This document shows, one piece after another, positions 28,458 through 34,896 of a stretch of DNA of 34,896 nt (the first letter of the stretch is position 1; each line of letters begins with the position of its first letter). The DNA is taken from contig BFEA01000364.1 in NCBI GenBank assembly GCA_003427395.1, positions 1,163,592-1,198,487 of the forward strand. Direction: 5' to 3'. The position numbers and the translations under genes are program-made. The DNA is from Chara braunii. Taxonomy: Eukaryota; Streptophyta; Charophyceae; Charales; Characeae. The notes under the pieces were generated by a model, which saw only the letters and a program-made list of their open reading frames with translations, did not search any database and was not told the origin of the DNA.

Positions 28458-28895
28458 TCAATCAGTGTTCAGGTTGCAGGATGAGGAGGAGTTGCTGCTT
28501 ATGGTAGCTGTTGCGTATGGTAGGTGACCATTCCTGCAGACCGGACAGCACCAATTCGGGTGCGGACTGTGGAAGCATCGCATCCAATTCTCGCAGTTGC
28601 AGTTGCTGCACCGAATGGCACGACGTAGACAGATATCGCAGGCAACATGGCTCCCACAGGCAGGGAACACAGAGGCATGCCGGCCGCAATTGTAGAGGCA
28701 TTGTTGTTCGAGCCCCTGTCTACAAATTGGACATGACATGTCAGGGTGCCGGACGTGAGTGCAATATTGACTGCCATCAAACGTATGACGGCAGAAAGAT
28801 GCACGGTCAGTGCCTTCATAATCCTCATGACACAATGCATGCAGTCCACATGCTAGCAGAATCTCAGATGGATCATCACAGAACGCATTGAGCAA
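28458..28895 (-). CDS. RING-like Cys/His-rich module protein, second repeat unit (probable C-terminal exon)
   Basis: A 145-codon frame starting without a convincing ATG; it opens a little further upstream at about 28939. It is rich in Cys and His and contains two copies of a motif C-x-H-x2-H-P-x4-CPxCR-x-G: CTHVRHPDMSCPICRQG and CFHSPHPNWCCPVCRNG. Between them is ACGSHVACDICLRRAI. CPxCR with preceding Cys/His ligands resembles the second half of RING fingers, which recruit ubiquitin-conjugating enzymes; E3 activity is inference. The arrangement ILLACGLHALCHEDYE...ASFCR is repeated from 29.5-29.3 kb (IRLACTVHSLCSEHYE...ASLCR), so the two blocks are tandem duplicates within one protein, probably joined by splicing. 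Ends in a Ser/Asn-rich tail before the stop. Confidence 0.55.
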   Translation of the reverse strand: MLNAFCDDPSEILLACGLHALCHEDYEGTDRASFCRHTFDGSQYCTHVRHPDMSCPICRQGLEQQCLYNCGRHASVFPACGSHVACDICLRRAIRCSNCNCENWMRCFHSPHPNWCCPVCRNGHLPYATATISSNSSSSCNLNTD

Positions 28896-29028
28896 GTGTT
28901 TTCGGTTTCCTCTGCATTGATTCCTTGTCTATGGATCGACGACGACGACTGTGGCAAGAGGGGGTCATCCAAAACAAGGGTGTCTAGCTGGTGCAGAATT
29001 TGTTCTGGAACAGTTCGTCCTGGCAGTG

Positions 29029-29292
29029 TTAGCCCTCAACAGTGCCAACACAGTGCTCTATAAGTGGCTCATGTGGTTCTCTATTTTCCTGCTCCCATTG
29101 TTGAGTTTGTTGTTCGTCGGGCAAGAAACAAGGAGATCCGATGGCGTTTGCAGTAACTGCATGTCCAACTCTGCATGTGGGGCATGCTATGAGAGGATTT
29201 GGTGGATGATGGCATCGTGGATAGTCCACGCAGTCGAGGCACATGCTTTCTATGACAGCTTCCTGGAAACATAGATGACATTTTGCTGACAT
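29029..29292 (-). CDS. Continuation of first RING-like unit in a shifted frame
   Basis: This 88-codon frame carries KCHLCFQEAV...CHHPPNPLIACPTCRVGH, the expected second half of the first RING-like unit. It overlaps the end of the peptidase frame at 29250-29292. The alignment with the downstream unit (ACGSHVACDICLRRAI) continues smoothly only if one base is added in the A-run at about 29277-29280. The tail after CRVGH has no Cys/His pattern and ends in TAA; part of it may be intron. It is therefore not an independent gene but a piece of the 28.4-30.2 kb locus. Confidence 0.5.
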   Translation of the reverse strand: MSAKCHLCFQEAVIESMCLDCVDYPRCHHPPNPLIACPTCRVGHAVTANAIGSPCFLPDEQQTQQWEQENREPHEPLIEHCVGTVEG

Positions 29293-30170
29293 GCTAGCAG
29301 GAATGCAGGATCATGACGTTCGCAGCTATTTAAGTATGGCAGATTAAGGCCAGGACGGCATATTGGGCAGGCGATTAGGGGGTGGGGGGGATGAACACAA
29401 GATAAAGAGTCGCAGTTTTCGCGACAGAGGCTGGCGGTGACCATCCTTTCATAGTGTTCGGAGCAGAGACTATGCACTGTGCATGCTAACCGAATTGTGG
29501 TTGTGTGGCCACAGAATGGAAGGTCACAGCCAGCATCTTCTAAGGAGGTTCTTTCATTGTCCGGAGCAGAATCTGCCTGATCTAGATAGGGAAGGGACAC
29601 TGCTTGGTCATGTGCAGGGGAAGGAGGTGATTGCGCATCTGGATTGCTCTCCAAGGACTGAAGCGTTTGCGGGTGCGAAGTAACATATTGTTCCTGAAGG
29701 ACAATCCAAATTGAGTGAGTACTTGCTACTTGGTTATAAAAGGAGTTAATGCTACTTACCGTGTGCACCCTACCTCCATTGTCCCATAAGGCCCATGAAT
29801 TGCTTGCATAGGTCACAGCGCTGAAATGTCCTGGGCGATACAGGATGTATGCACGAATATTTGAGTTCATGTGTGGCATGTGGTTCTGGGGAGCAGGCTG
29901 CAGTTGTAGTCTGTTACCCATAAATGTCACAGACAAGACTTCTACGTTCACTTCAGGACCAGTATTGTCATCCTCTGGGCAGACAGCATGGTGCTCTTCT
30001 TCTATCCAGCGGACAGTATCAGCAAAATCAGAAATTGTGTAAGGGTTACAGTTGTAAGCGAGGAGACTTGCATTGACAACATAGTACACACAATAGCCTC
30101 GTTGCGGCACCATGAGATCATATGATTCTGCTGGTTGTGCGGTAGGGGGCAGTTCATTCACTTCTGTGGA
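29250..30170 (-). CDS. Josephin-like cysteine peptidase with RING-like C-terminal modules
   Basis: An open frame of about 306 codons; the first in-frame ATG is at 30113, seven codons before the presumed catalytic Cys, which is how Josephin proteins usually begin. Numbering from 30161: Gln20 and Cys24 in PQRGYCVYYVVNASLL, His112 in GHFSAV, Asp127-Asn128 in WALWDNGG. The Gln-Cys, then His, then Asn/Asp at +16 layout matches the Josephin (C65) deubiquitinase fold, with a helical IEEEHH segment after the Cys as in ataxin-3. A linker rich in Pro, Ser and Gln (160-205) leads to Cys/His modules: CDLPFCGH, IRLACTVHSLC and CVHPPHPLIACPICRPG (about 212-271). The frame ends early in the next module through a probable one-base loss. 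Such a protein would remove or edit ubiquitin chains and bind E2 or ubiquitin through the RING-like part; both are inference. An OTU or other papain-like fold is the main alternative. Confidence 0.6.
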   Translation of the reverse strand, partial: STEVNELPPTAQPAESYDLMVPQRGYCVYYVVNASLLAYNCNPYTISDFADTVRWIEEEHHAVCPEDDNTGPEVNVEVLSVTFMGNRLQLQPAPQNHMPHMNSNIRAYILYRPGHFSAVTYASNSWALWDNGGRVHTVSSINSFYNQVASTHSIWIVLQEQYVTSHPQTLQSLESNPDAQSPPSPAHDQAVSLPYLDQADSAPDNERTSLEDAGCDLPFCGHTTTIRLACTVHSLCSEHYERMVTASLCRENCDSLSCVHPPHPLIACPICRPGLNLPYLNSCERHDPAFLLACQQNVIYVSRKLS

Positions 30171-30173
30171 TTA

Positions 30174-30620
30174 CACGCCACGTGGAGATTCAATGTGGTT
30201 TTGATTGTTTCTATCAGGTTCCTCCATTCGTGGAAAGTGCATTGGCTCTAGTACACGCTCCGAAGAGAGGTCATCACCAGTTAGGGGCTCCATCAAATGA
30301 TCAGAAGGTAGGTCATTGACCATCGGGGTTGGGGAGCATGCGGGGTCAGGTGGACGAGAAATGGGTGGGTTAGATATGAGTGGTTCAGATGTAGGCAATG
30401 GAGGTTGATCAGCCGCACTTGTATTTAAGGTGGTTGTGAATCGTGTAAAGGCTGCATAGGTGGCCACACCCCGTGTCTGATGCACACGCAGGCCCGTAAT
30501 GCTGAAGAAATCGTCGCCACATTGTTGGCATCGAACTCGATATGCACTATTCCGGGCTAGTGTGTATTGAGTGCGACGTCGTTGTTCTCTACGGTTGCAG
30601 GCATGGCGTCGGAGCAGATC
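30174..30620 (-). CDS. Reading frame with one zinc finger and Pro-rich tail, in phase with the peptidase
   Basis: Same phase as the Josephin-like frame and separated from it only by a TAA at 30171-30173. It opens after a TGA at 30621. It encodes an Arg-rich segment, then a finger-like RCQQCGDDFFSITGLRVHQT (C-x2-C-x12-H), then a Pro/Ser/Asp-rich stretch. The second His of a C2H2 finger is not evident, so it may be a C2HC or degraded finger. Possibly the N-terminal part of the peptidase protein with a nonsense mutation or a small unrecognised intron; CCCCCCCCTGCAG just upstream would serve as a 3' splice site. There is no ATG near its start. Confidence 0.35.
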
Positions 30621-30829
30621 TCAAACCCCTGCAGGGGGGGGAGTGTTTATACTATCCATGGATAAACGAAACCGTTGTTTTGGAGAAGGTGGTGGAGACG
30701 GGGAGCGCTCCGCCGACAAGGTGTCTGCAACGACTGATTTAACGGTAGATGCCTTGGACGAAAGGGTCGCCGCGACGGCTGATCTAACCAGGAATGCGTT
30801 GATAACGAAGATGGTGAATCGGGCAAGGT

Positions 30830-31065
30830 AGAGGAGGAGGGGGGAGATGACGAAGAGGGTAGAGAAGAGGAGGAAGAGGAGGAGGAGAAGGAAGAGGAGG
30901 AAGAGGAGGAAGAAGAAGCAGAAGAAGGGAACGAAGAAGCAGCAGTAGACTATGTATCACCCGCGACCGCGCGCGCGACCGCGACCGTGGGGTCAAACTC
31001 GGAGGGCGTCCGTGATCACGGCCGCCGCGGCTCCGGCCGCGGTTGGGTGCGGCCGCGTCTTTCAA
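30830..31065. repeat. (GGA)n-rich tract and GC-rich block
   Basis: Degenerate GAGGAG repeats (30830-30940) then CCCGCGACCGCGCGCGCGAC and a GGCCGCCGCGGC block. The minus-strand frame is poly-Leu/Pro-Pro-rich and not called. A block CTATGTATC.CCC..GCGACC here is mirrored near 31655-31712 (CTATGCATCCCCC...GCGACC on the other strand). Confidence 0.6.
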
Positions 31066-31168
31066 AAAAATTTAGACTTGAAATATTTAATATATATATA
31101 TCGTCAAATAAAACTGCCCGGTAAACCGTAGGCAGAGAGGGAGAAGAGGACAACAAACGAGGGGCTGT

Positions 31169-31205
31169 GACAAACTGTTTCGTCGGAGTTTCACCGACTC
31201 ATCAG
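31169..31205 (-). ncRNA. Hammerhead-ribozyme-like core
   Basis: On the minus strand: CTGATGA (31205-31199), stem II GTCGG/CCGAC (31198-31194 with 31186-31182) around a 7-nt loop, GAAA (31181-31178), a minimal stem III ACA/TGT with a 3-nt loop, and the cleavable triplet GTC ending at 31169. All core positions of a hammerhead are present. Stem I is weak: GCCTC before CTGATGA pairs poorly with ACAGC after GTC, so this copy may be inactive. Hammerheads with such a tiny stem III are known from Penelope-like retroelements, and the reverse transcriptase remnant lies about 1 kb upstream on the same strand. Confidence 0.65.
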
Positions 31206-31340
31206 GAGGCTATATATGGTGTTCTAGATCTTTTCGAGATCTAAATTGCACACATTTTATTTCATTTTTTGACTTCGTCTTTGAATTTTAAAAATTAAAA
31301 AACTAATTTTCCTCAGGCAAAAATTGTTTTTTTTTTTTTG

Positions 31341-31485
31341 TTAAACCACCACTACCTTTCTAATATGTGGGGCCGCGGGCCTCAAATTCAAATTCGGCTG
31401 CCACGCGCCGTCGATGAAAAATATTGACGGCGGTGTGGCGGCTATTTTTCAGGAGTAGGCTACCTGAAAGGTAGCGGTGGTTTAA
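31341..31485. mobile_element. TTAA-bounded MITE, copy 1 (145 bp)
   Basis: TTAAACCACCACTACCTTTC at the left and its inverse GAAAGGTAGCGGTGGTTTAA at the right. TTAA at both edges would suit a piggyBac-type target duplication; inclusion of TTAA in the repeat itself is the alternative. The interior has a smaller hairpin (GCCACGCGCCGTC / GACGGCGGTGTGGC). No coding capacity. Confidence 0.85.
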
Positions 31486-31870
31486 GAAAAACTATGAAAC
31501 GTATGTGTTTTTTTATTTTAAAAATTCAGTAACGTTTTTGGATATGACCACAAGGCAAAAGTTGTTCAGTATATTTTTCTGCATAACATTTGTCTTTCCA
31601 GCATTCTTTATTTTTTTTTAATTTTTTATTTTTTTTATGGCCGCGGGGTCGTGACCTAGGCCGCGCGTGGTCGCCTCGGGGGGGGATGCATAGGCAGTAG
31701 AGGATGGTAGATGACTGGGGGGATGATGTACAAGAAGATGTTAGCGGGGATGATGATGGTGGCGGGGATGCCAGTGACGATGGTGGTGGGGATGACGGTG
31801 GGGATGGCAGCGGCGGTGGGGGGGAAGGAGGTGGTAGTGGTGGTAGTGGTGGTGATGGCGACAGTGATGA
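31486..31870. repeat. AT-rich stretch, GC-rich block and (GGT/GAT)n tract
   Basis: The tract at 31700-31870 (GATGATGGTGGCGGGGATG-like) gives Asp/Gly-rich frames on + and Pro/Ser-rich on the minus strand. On the minus strand it follows the reverse transcriptase remnant and may be its degraded C-terminal region or simply a trinucleotide array. Confidence 0.5.
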
Positions 31871-32249
31871 GGGAGGCACCACTTCAGAAGCAATAGCCGC
31901 ATTGGTAGGACACTGGCCTTCATCGCCTACATCAACCTCAGCAGCGTATACATTATTTGTAGCGGTTGGACCATTCTCTGGCTGGGCTGGCGTATCCAGA
32001 TTGGCGTTTGCCAGTTCAGCAGGAGTAACAGGACGGGGTAGACGTGTTGTGCTGTGTGGAGGGCTGATGTCGCCTGCAGCCATAATTGGAGTTTGGGAGT
32101 GGGTGATGGTGTGTTGCATGTGGTCAGGAGGAGGCTCCGTATGCCTAGTGTGCATTTGGCAGTGGGTGAGCAATGGTCCAGCGCACCATACGACGAACCA
32201 ATTCAAAAGTAGTGTGACATGAGTGGGTAGTCGGCGCTGCCAGCCACGT

Positions 32250-33130
32250 ACATATGTGGTCCAGCCTTTGGCCAGGACACTAGGAGGATGGCCCCTTAAA
32301 AGCATACGTCGCGTCAAGGAAGTTACTGTGGCTTTGAAGTCGGTAGTATTATTCCAAATTTGTTCGAACCTCGTTAGTTGTCCTGTAAGTACACCTGCAG
32401 GCTGCAGGCTGATGAGCTGGGGCATTGGAGGATGCACTGGGATAACGTATGACAGGGAATGTCCAAGCCTCGACCTTACCAAATACAACTATGCGAAGCG
32501 AGCCATCTGACCGCACTTGGATTCTTGCCCTAAGGAAAAGACATGATTCCTTCTTTTTTTTTTTTTTTTTTTTTTTTCGAATGACTCACATGAGCCATCT
32601 TGCTCAGTAGTGTCTTTCCACTCAAGCCCGTGCCGAGTAGGAGGGGGTGGGGATGTCTGCCAGGACAGAATGTCATCGATGAACCGATATGTAAATGCAT
32701 ATGCTTGCGCCGCACGCAGGTCTTGCTGACGAAGTTCATTGACGAATTGTGCTTCATCCCAATAGAGCGTAAGGTTGGCAATTTCTGGACCAGCATTAGT
32801 GCCCATAGGAATACCGACCACTTGATGGTGGAGAGTGCCATCCGTTGTATACAGATAAGTATTTGAGACCACAAACCACAGATGCTGTTCAATTTGTTGT
32901 ACTGAAAGAGGTCTGTGCTATGTGAAGTAACCCATTCCCCGCGACGAGGCCCTCCTACAGTCATGTACATTTCTATTGGCCTTCCGCCCTGTGGGATCAG
33001 CGTCAAAGCATAGACATGCGCTCAAGGCATTATTAAGTATCCGGTCGTGTGGTAGATTCGTGTACTGTGTACATTGTCGTAAAATCCGCTGTGTGCGGCA
33101 TAGAACCTCAAAGGGACTGTGCATTCTTCT
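32250..33130 (-). pseudogene. Penelope-like reverse transcriptase remnant
   Basis: Reverse transcriptase copies element RNA into DNA. Recognisable pieces in order along the minus strand: DFTTMYT then NLPHDRIL (33086-33035), IPQGGRPIEMYM (about 32995-32960), FVVSNTYLY and the palm motif GIPMGTNAGPEIANL (32820-32775), catalytic RFIDDIL (32686-32666), GLEWKDTT, then SDGSLRIVVFGKVEAWTFPV, and thumb-like LTGQLTRFEQIW...MLLRGHPPSVLAKGW (to about 32260). GxPMGTN with F/YIDD and the LEWKDTT step are typical of Penelope-like RTs. The pieces lie in different phases: 7-bp tandem duplications at 33059-33072 and 32395-32408, one-base shifts near 33010, 32900 and 32528, and a poly(A) insertion of about 24 at 32554-32577. 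No endonuclease domain was found; the 5' side is replaced by a (GT)n array. Not functional. Confidence 0.85.
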
Positions 33131-33144
33131 TGAGATCCAAAATG

Positions 33145-33196
33145 GTGTGTGTGTGTGTGTGTGTGTGCGTGTGTGTGTCTGTGTGTGTGTCTGTGT

Positions 33197-33229
<33 letters not shown>
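33145..33229 (+). repeat. (GT)n microsatellite with GC and CT interruptions
   Basis: Interrupted GT array directly at the 5' border of the reverse transcriptase remnant. It produces His/Thr-rich frames on the minus strand that are not part of the protein. Confidence 0.95.
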
Positions 33230-33517
33230 ATGGCGGCACATTGTTGGGGGCAAGCGTACTGCATATTGTCAGACCTACCTCACACTGTGAGACTAGTACT
33301 AACCTAGTACTAGGGCCTCGTGCTGGCCCAGTGGCTGGAACAGGGTTTAGCCCAGTTGCAGGGCCATTTAGCCTATTATGATAACCCCATTGGACGCAAC
33401 CAGGGGAGGAGGTTGACAACTTGACAGTGTGACAGTGTTGCAAGAGGATGCATAAATTAATGCGAGACAATGTCAGATGGAGAGGGTGACGTTGGCACTT
33501 TTTACTGACGTGCGTTA
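33230..33517. other. Non-coding stretch
   Basis: Nothing recognised except TACTA-rich short repeats at 33290-33312. Confidence 0.35.
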
Positions 33518-33650
33518 TTAAACCACCAGTACTTCACACGATTTTAGGACGTCCCGGCCACTACAGGAGAGCCCAAATTCATCCGACTAGAATCGTTTCT
33601 ACTCTTTTTTTTTTCCGCGGCCTATAGCTGGGCCAAGTTCTGGTGGTTTA
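33518..33650. mobile_element. TTAA-bounded MITE, copy 2 (133 bp)
   Basis: TTAAACCACCAGTACTTCAC at the left and GCCAAGTTCTGGTGGTTTAA at the right. Shares the TTAAACCACCA end with 31341-31485; interiors differ. TTAA at both edges. Confidence 0.8.
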
Positions 33651-33664
33651 AGTTATTAGCAATT

Positions 33665-34325
33665 GTGACTGATGCGTGCTCCACCAATTTGCACCTCTAT
33701 CACGGTTACAAAGTCAGCCATACGAAAGTGCGGACATGTTGATGCAGGAAAGTGAATGCCTGCTTTTGAGAGAAGGGTGCTCTACTTCCTAAGCATGTGG
33801 GAATTTAGCCTCAGGGCATACTCACACTAGGACTTTTTGATTGAGCTGTGAACATAACTTTCAATGAGATGCAGATTCTAGTTCAAGGTGCAATTCTGGT
33901 CATAAGGGGACTCCGAGGCATTGTTGGATGGAGACGGTCATGTTCACAGGTTTTACTGACGATTGAGTTTTGGTTAAAATTGGTTTTTTTTTCCGTTTCG
34001 CAATTTGTACGGCAGAGACCTGAAGAGGTCATTTGGCCTCGCAGTGGCCAGTAAGGTCCATTTTTGACACTCATCCCGAGAAACGGCCCTTACTGGCCAG
34101 GTCAAATGACCTCTTCAGGTCTCTCAAGTACAAATTGCGAAACCGGAAAAAAACTCAATTTTATTAGCAATAAGTGATGTGTGGGCCACCCATGGGATGG
34201 TGTTGTACTGCTATCATATTTGCAAAGTCATCCGTATGGAAGTGTGTCGATCATCGGCCATGTTGACGCAGGAAAGCGAAGGCCTTGGTTTGAGAGAAGG
34301 GTACTTTAAGATGACCATCCCAGAA
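33665..34325 (+). repeat. Direct repeats of about 120 bp flanking a palindrome
   Basis: The left copy (about 33665-33790) and right copy (about 34165-34315) share GTGAC/GTGAT..GTG.GC.CCACC, AAAGTCA.CC.TA.G.AAGTG, CATGTTGA.GCAGGAAAG.GAA and TTTGAGAGAAGGGT. The 33976-34162 palindrome lies between them. Confidence 0.7.
33976..34162. mobile_element. 187-bp palindromic element
   Basis: AAAATTGGTTTTTTT...CCGTTTCGCAATTTGTAC...GAGACCTGAAGAGGTCATTT...GGCCAGTAAGG is mirrored by CCTTACTGGCC...AAATGACCTCTTCAGGTCTC...GTACAAATTGCGAAACCGG...CAATTTT. The arms are about 85 bases and the loop about 25. MITE-like or a foldback element; single copy in this window. Confidence 0.85.
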
Positions 34326-34424
34326 GAACACATCCACATCCATGCCAAACAAGAAGGGTTCAGATCATCATCTGACATCTGGGGCCTTCGTGGCAGGAAT
34401 CACCAAGTTCTATGAGGTTCTTTT

Positions 34425-34694
34425 ACGGGACTGCAAGACGGCCCAGGTTCCTTTATTAGAGTAAGAACCATTACGGGTTACTATCAGATCTCGTGAGAAA
34501 AATACAGTGGGACCGAGTGGGACGCAGCAGCTGCAGTGGCAGTATACATGCCCACTGCCGAGTGCCGTGGTGGGGCAAGCAGTGCAAAGCACCAGTCCTT
34601 TGTGTACTATGTCGAATGCAGGACTCGAACACACAATTTTCCGCTCGACAGGCAACCACCTAACCATAAGGCTAACTGGGCTTGGGAGCCTGGG
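34425..34694 (-). mobile_element. tRNA-headed SINE-like unit (second type)
   Basis: Read on the minus strand: AGCCTTATGGTTAGGTGG (box A-like) and TGTTCGAGTCCTGC (box B, near 34630-34617) about 35 bases apart, as in a tRNA head. The body continues to AATAAAGGAACCTGGGCCGT and CTTGCAGTCCCGTAAAAG, loosely like the AATAAAAAAGGCCTGAAAGG tail of the other SINE. The cloverleaf is degraded, so a functional tRNA is unlikely. Confidence 0.5.
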
Positions 34695-34896
34695 GTGAAA
34701 GTGAAAGCCCCAAGATGACCACTTCACCCCAACCCAGCATGGAGATCCCACGACACGGTGTACCCAACCACACTCATCCTACACAGCCACACTGTCCATA
34801 GGCCTGTGAGGGTGACCTATTTTCTATATATCCCCGGTCCAGGGAGGGGTCCAGTAACTCTCATTGTCTGTCTCACAAAAAAAAAAAAAAAAAAAA
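34695..34896 (+). other. Right edge with poly-A run
   Basis: No frame or RNA recognised. The window ends in a run of about 20 A (34877-34896) after CTCATTGTCTGTCTCAC, perhaps the 3' end of a plus-strand retroelement cut by the window edge. Confidence 0.4.

Noticed and set aside
31704-32222. 172-codon plus-strand Asp/Gly-rich frame
   Set aside because: It is opposite the RT remnant and a GGT/GAT trinucleotide tract; no domain and composition explained by the repeat.
32489-32491. TAG between two in-phase frames in the RT region, and TAG at 32918-32920, considered as possible stop-codon reassignment to Gln
   Set aside because: The conserved RT pattern at both places runs in a different phase, so the TAGs are simply out of frame; frameshifts explain the data and the HSP70 gives no sign of an altered code.
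1-34896. CRISPR arrays, bacterial operons, riboswitches, plasmid origins
   Set aside because: Spliceosomal RNA relics, SINEs, poly(A) tails and plant-type telomere repeats show a eukaryotic nuclear sequence; the 34-bp array at 6154 has no variable spacers.

Overview
The window is nuclear DNA from a eukaryote, most likely from the green plant lineage; a repeat-rich streptophyte (charophyte-type) alga is my best guess. Three things point there. A U2 snRNA fragment begins ATACCTTTCTCGG as land-plant U2 does, and carries the plant-like GTGG-x-CCATC continuation. Two U6 copies have the plant-type AAATCGAG 3' part. There is also a short interstitial array of CCCTAAA, the plant-type telomere repeat. 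The exact species is inference.

Genes are few. The only clearly intact one is an intronless, divergent HSP70 on the minus strand (8339-10240). It has a well conserved ATPase domain, a divergent substrate-binding half and no C-terminal EEVD.

The right quarter (28.4-33.2 kb, all minus strand) is the most unusual part. Read in its own direction it holds: a decayed reverse transcriptase of Penelope-like type (33.13-32.25 kb); a hammerhead-ribozyme-like core about 1 kb downstream (31.2 kb), an association known for Penelope-like elements; a zinc-finger reading frame; a Josephin-like cysteine peptidase domain with recognisable Cys, His and Asp/Asn; and a tandem set of four RING-like C-x-H...CPxCR modules. 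The peptidase and RING-like parts look like one ubiquitin-system protein, interrupted by an in-frame TAA, a probable one-base frameshift and a non-matching spacer or intron.

The remainder is a dense mosaic of non-autonomous mobile elements. I see six copies of a 109-132 bp inverted-repeat element whose TA target duplication can be read from nearby empty sites; two copies of a TTAA-bounded element; two copies of a GGGAAAAG-bounded element (275 and 687 bp); a long hairpin element with a second fragment; a 1.47 kb element with about 130 bp terminal inverted repeats; a 187 bp palindrome; two copies of a tRNA-derived SINE, one of which has inserted into a U6 sequence with a visible 15 bp target duplication; another tRNA-headed SINE-like unit at the right end; and two copies of a poly(A)-ended LINE/SINE tail. 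Microsatellites, short tandem duplications, a 34-base G run, a gap of 70 N (18582-18651) and a single N (20853) complete the picture. Most open frames outside the HSP70 and the 28.4-33.2 kb block fall in these repeats and are not genes.
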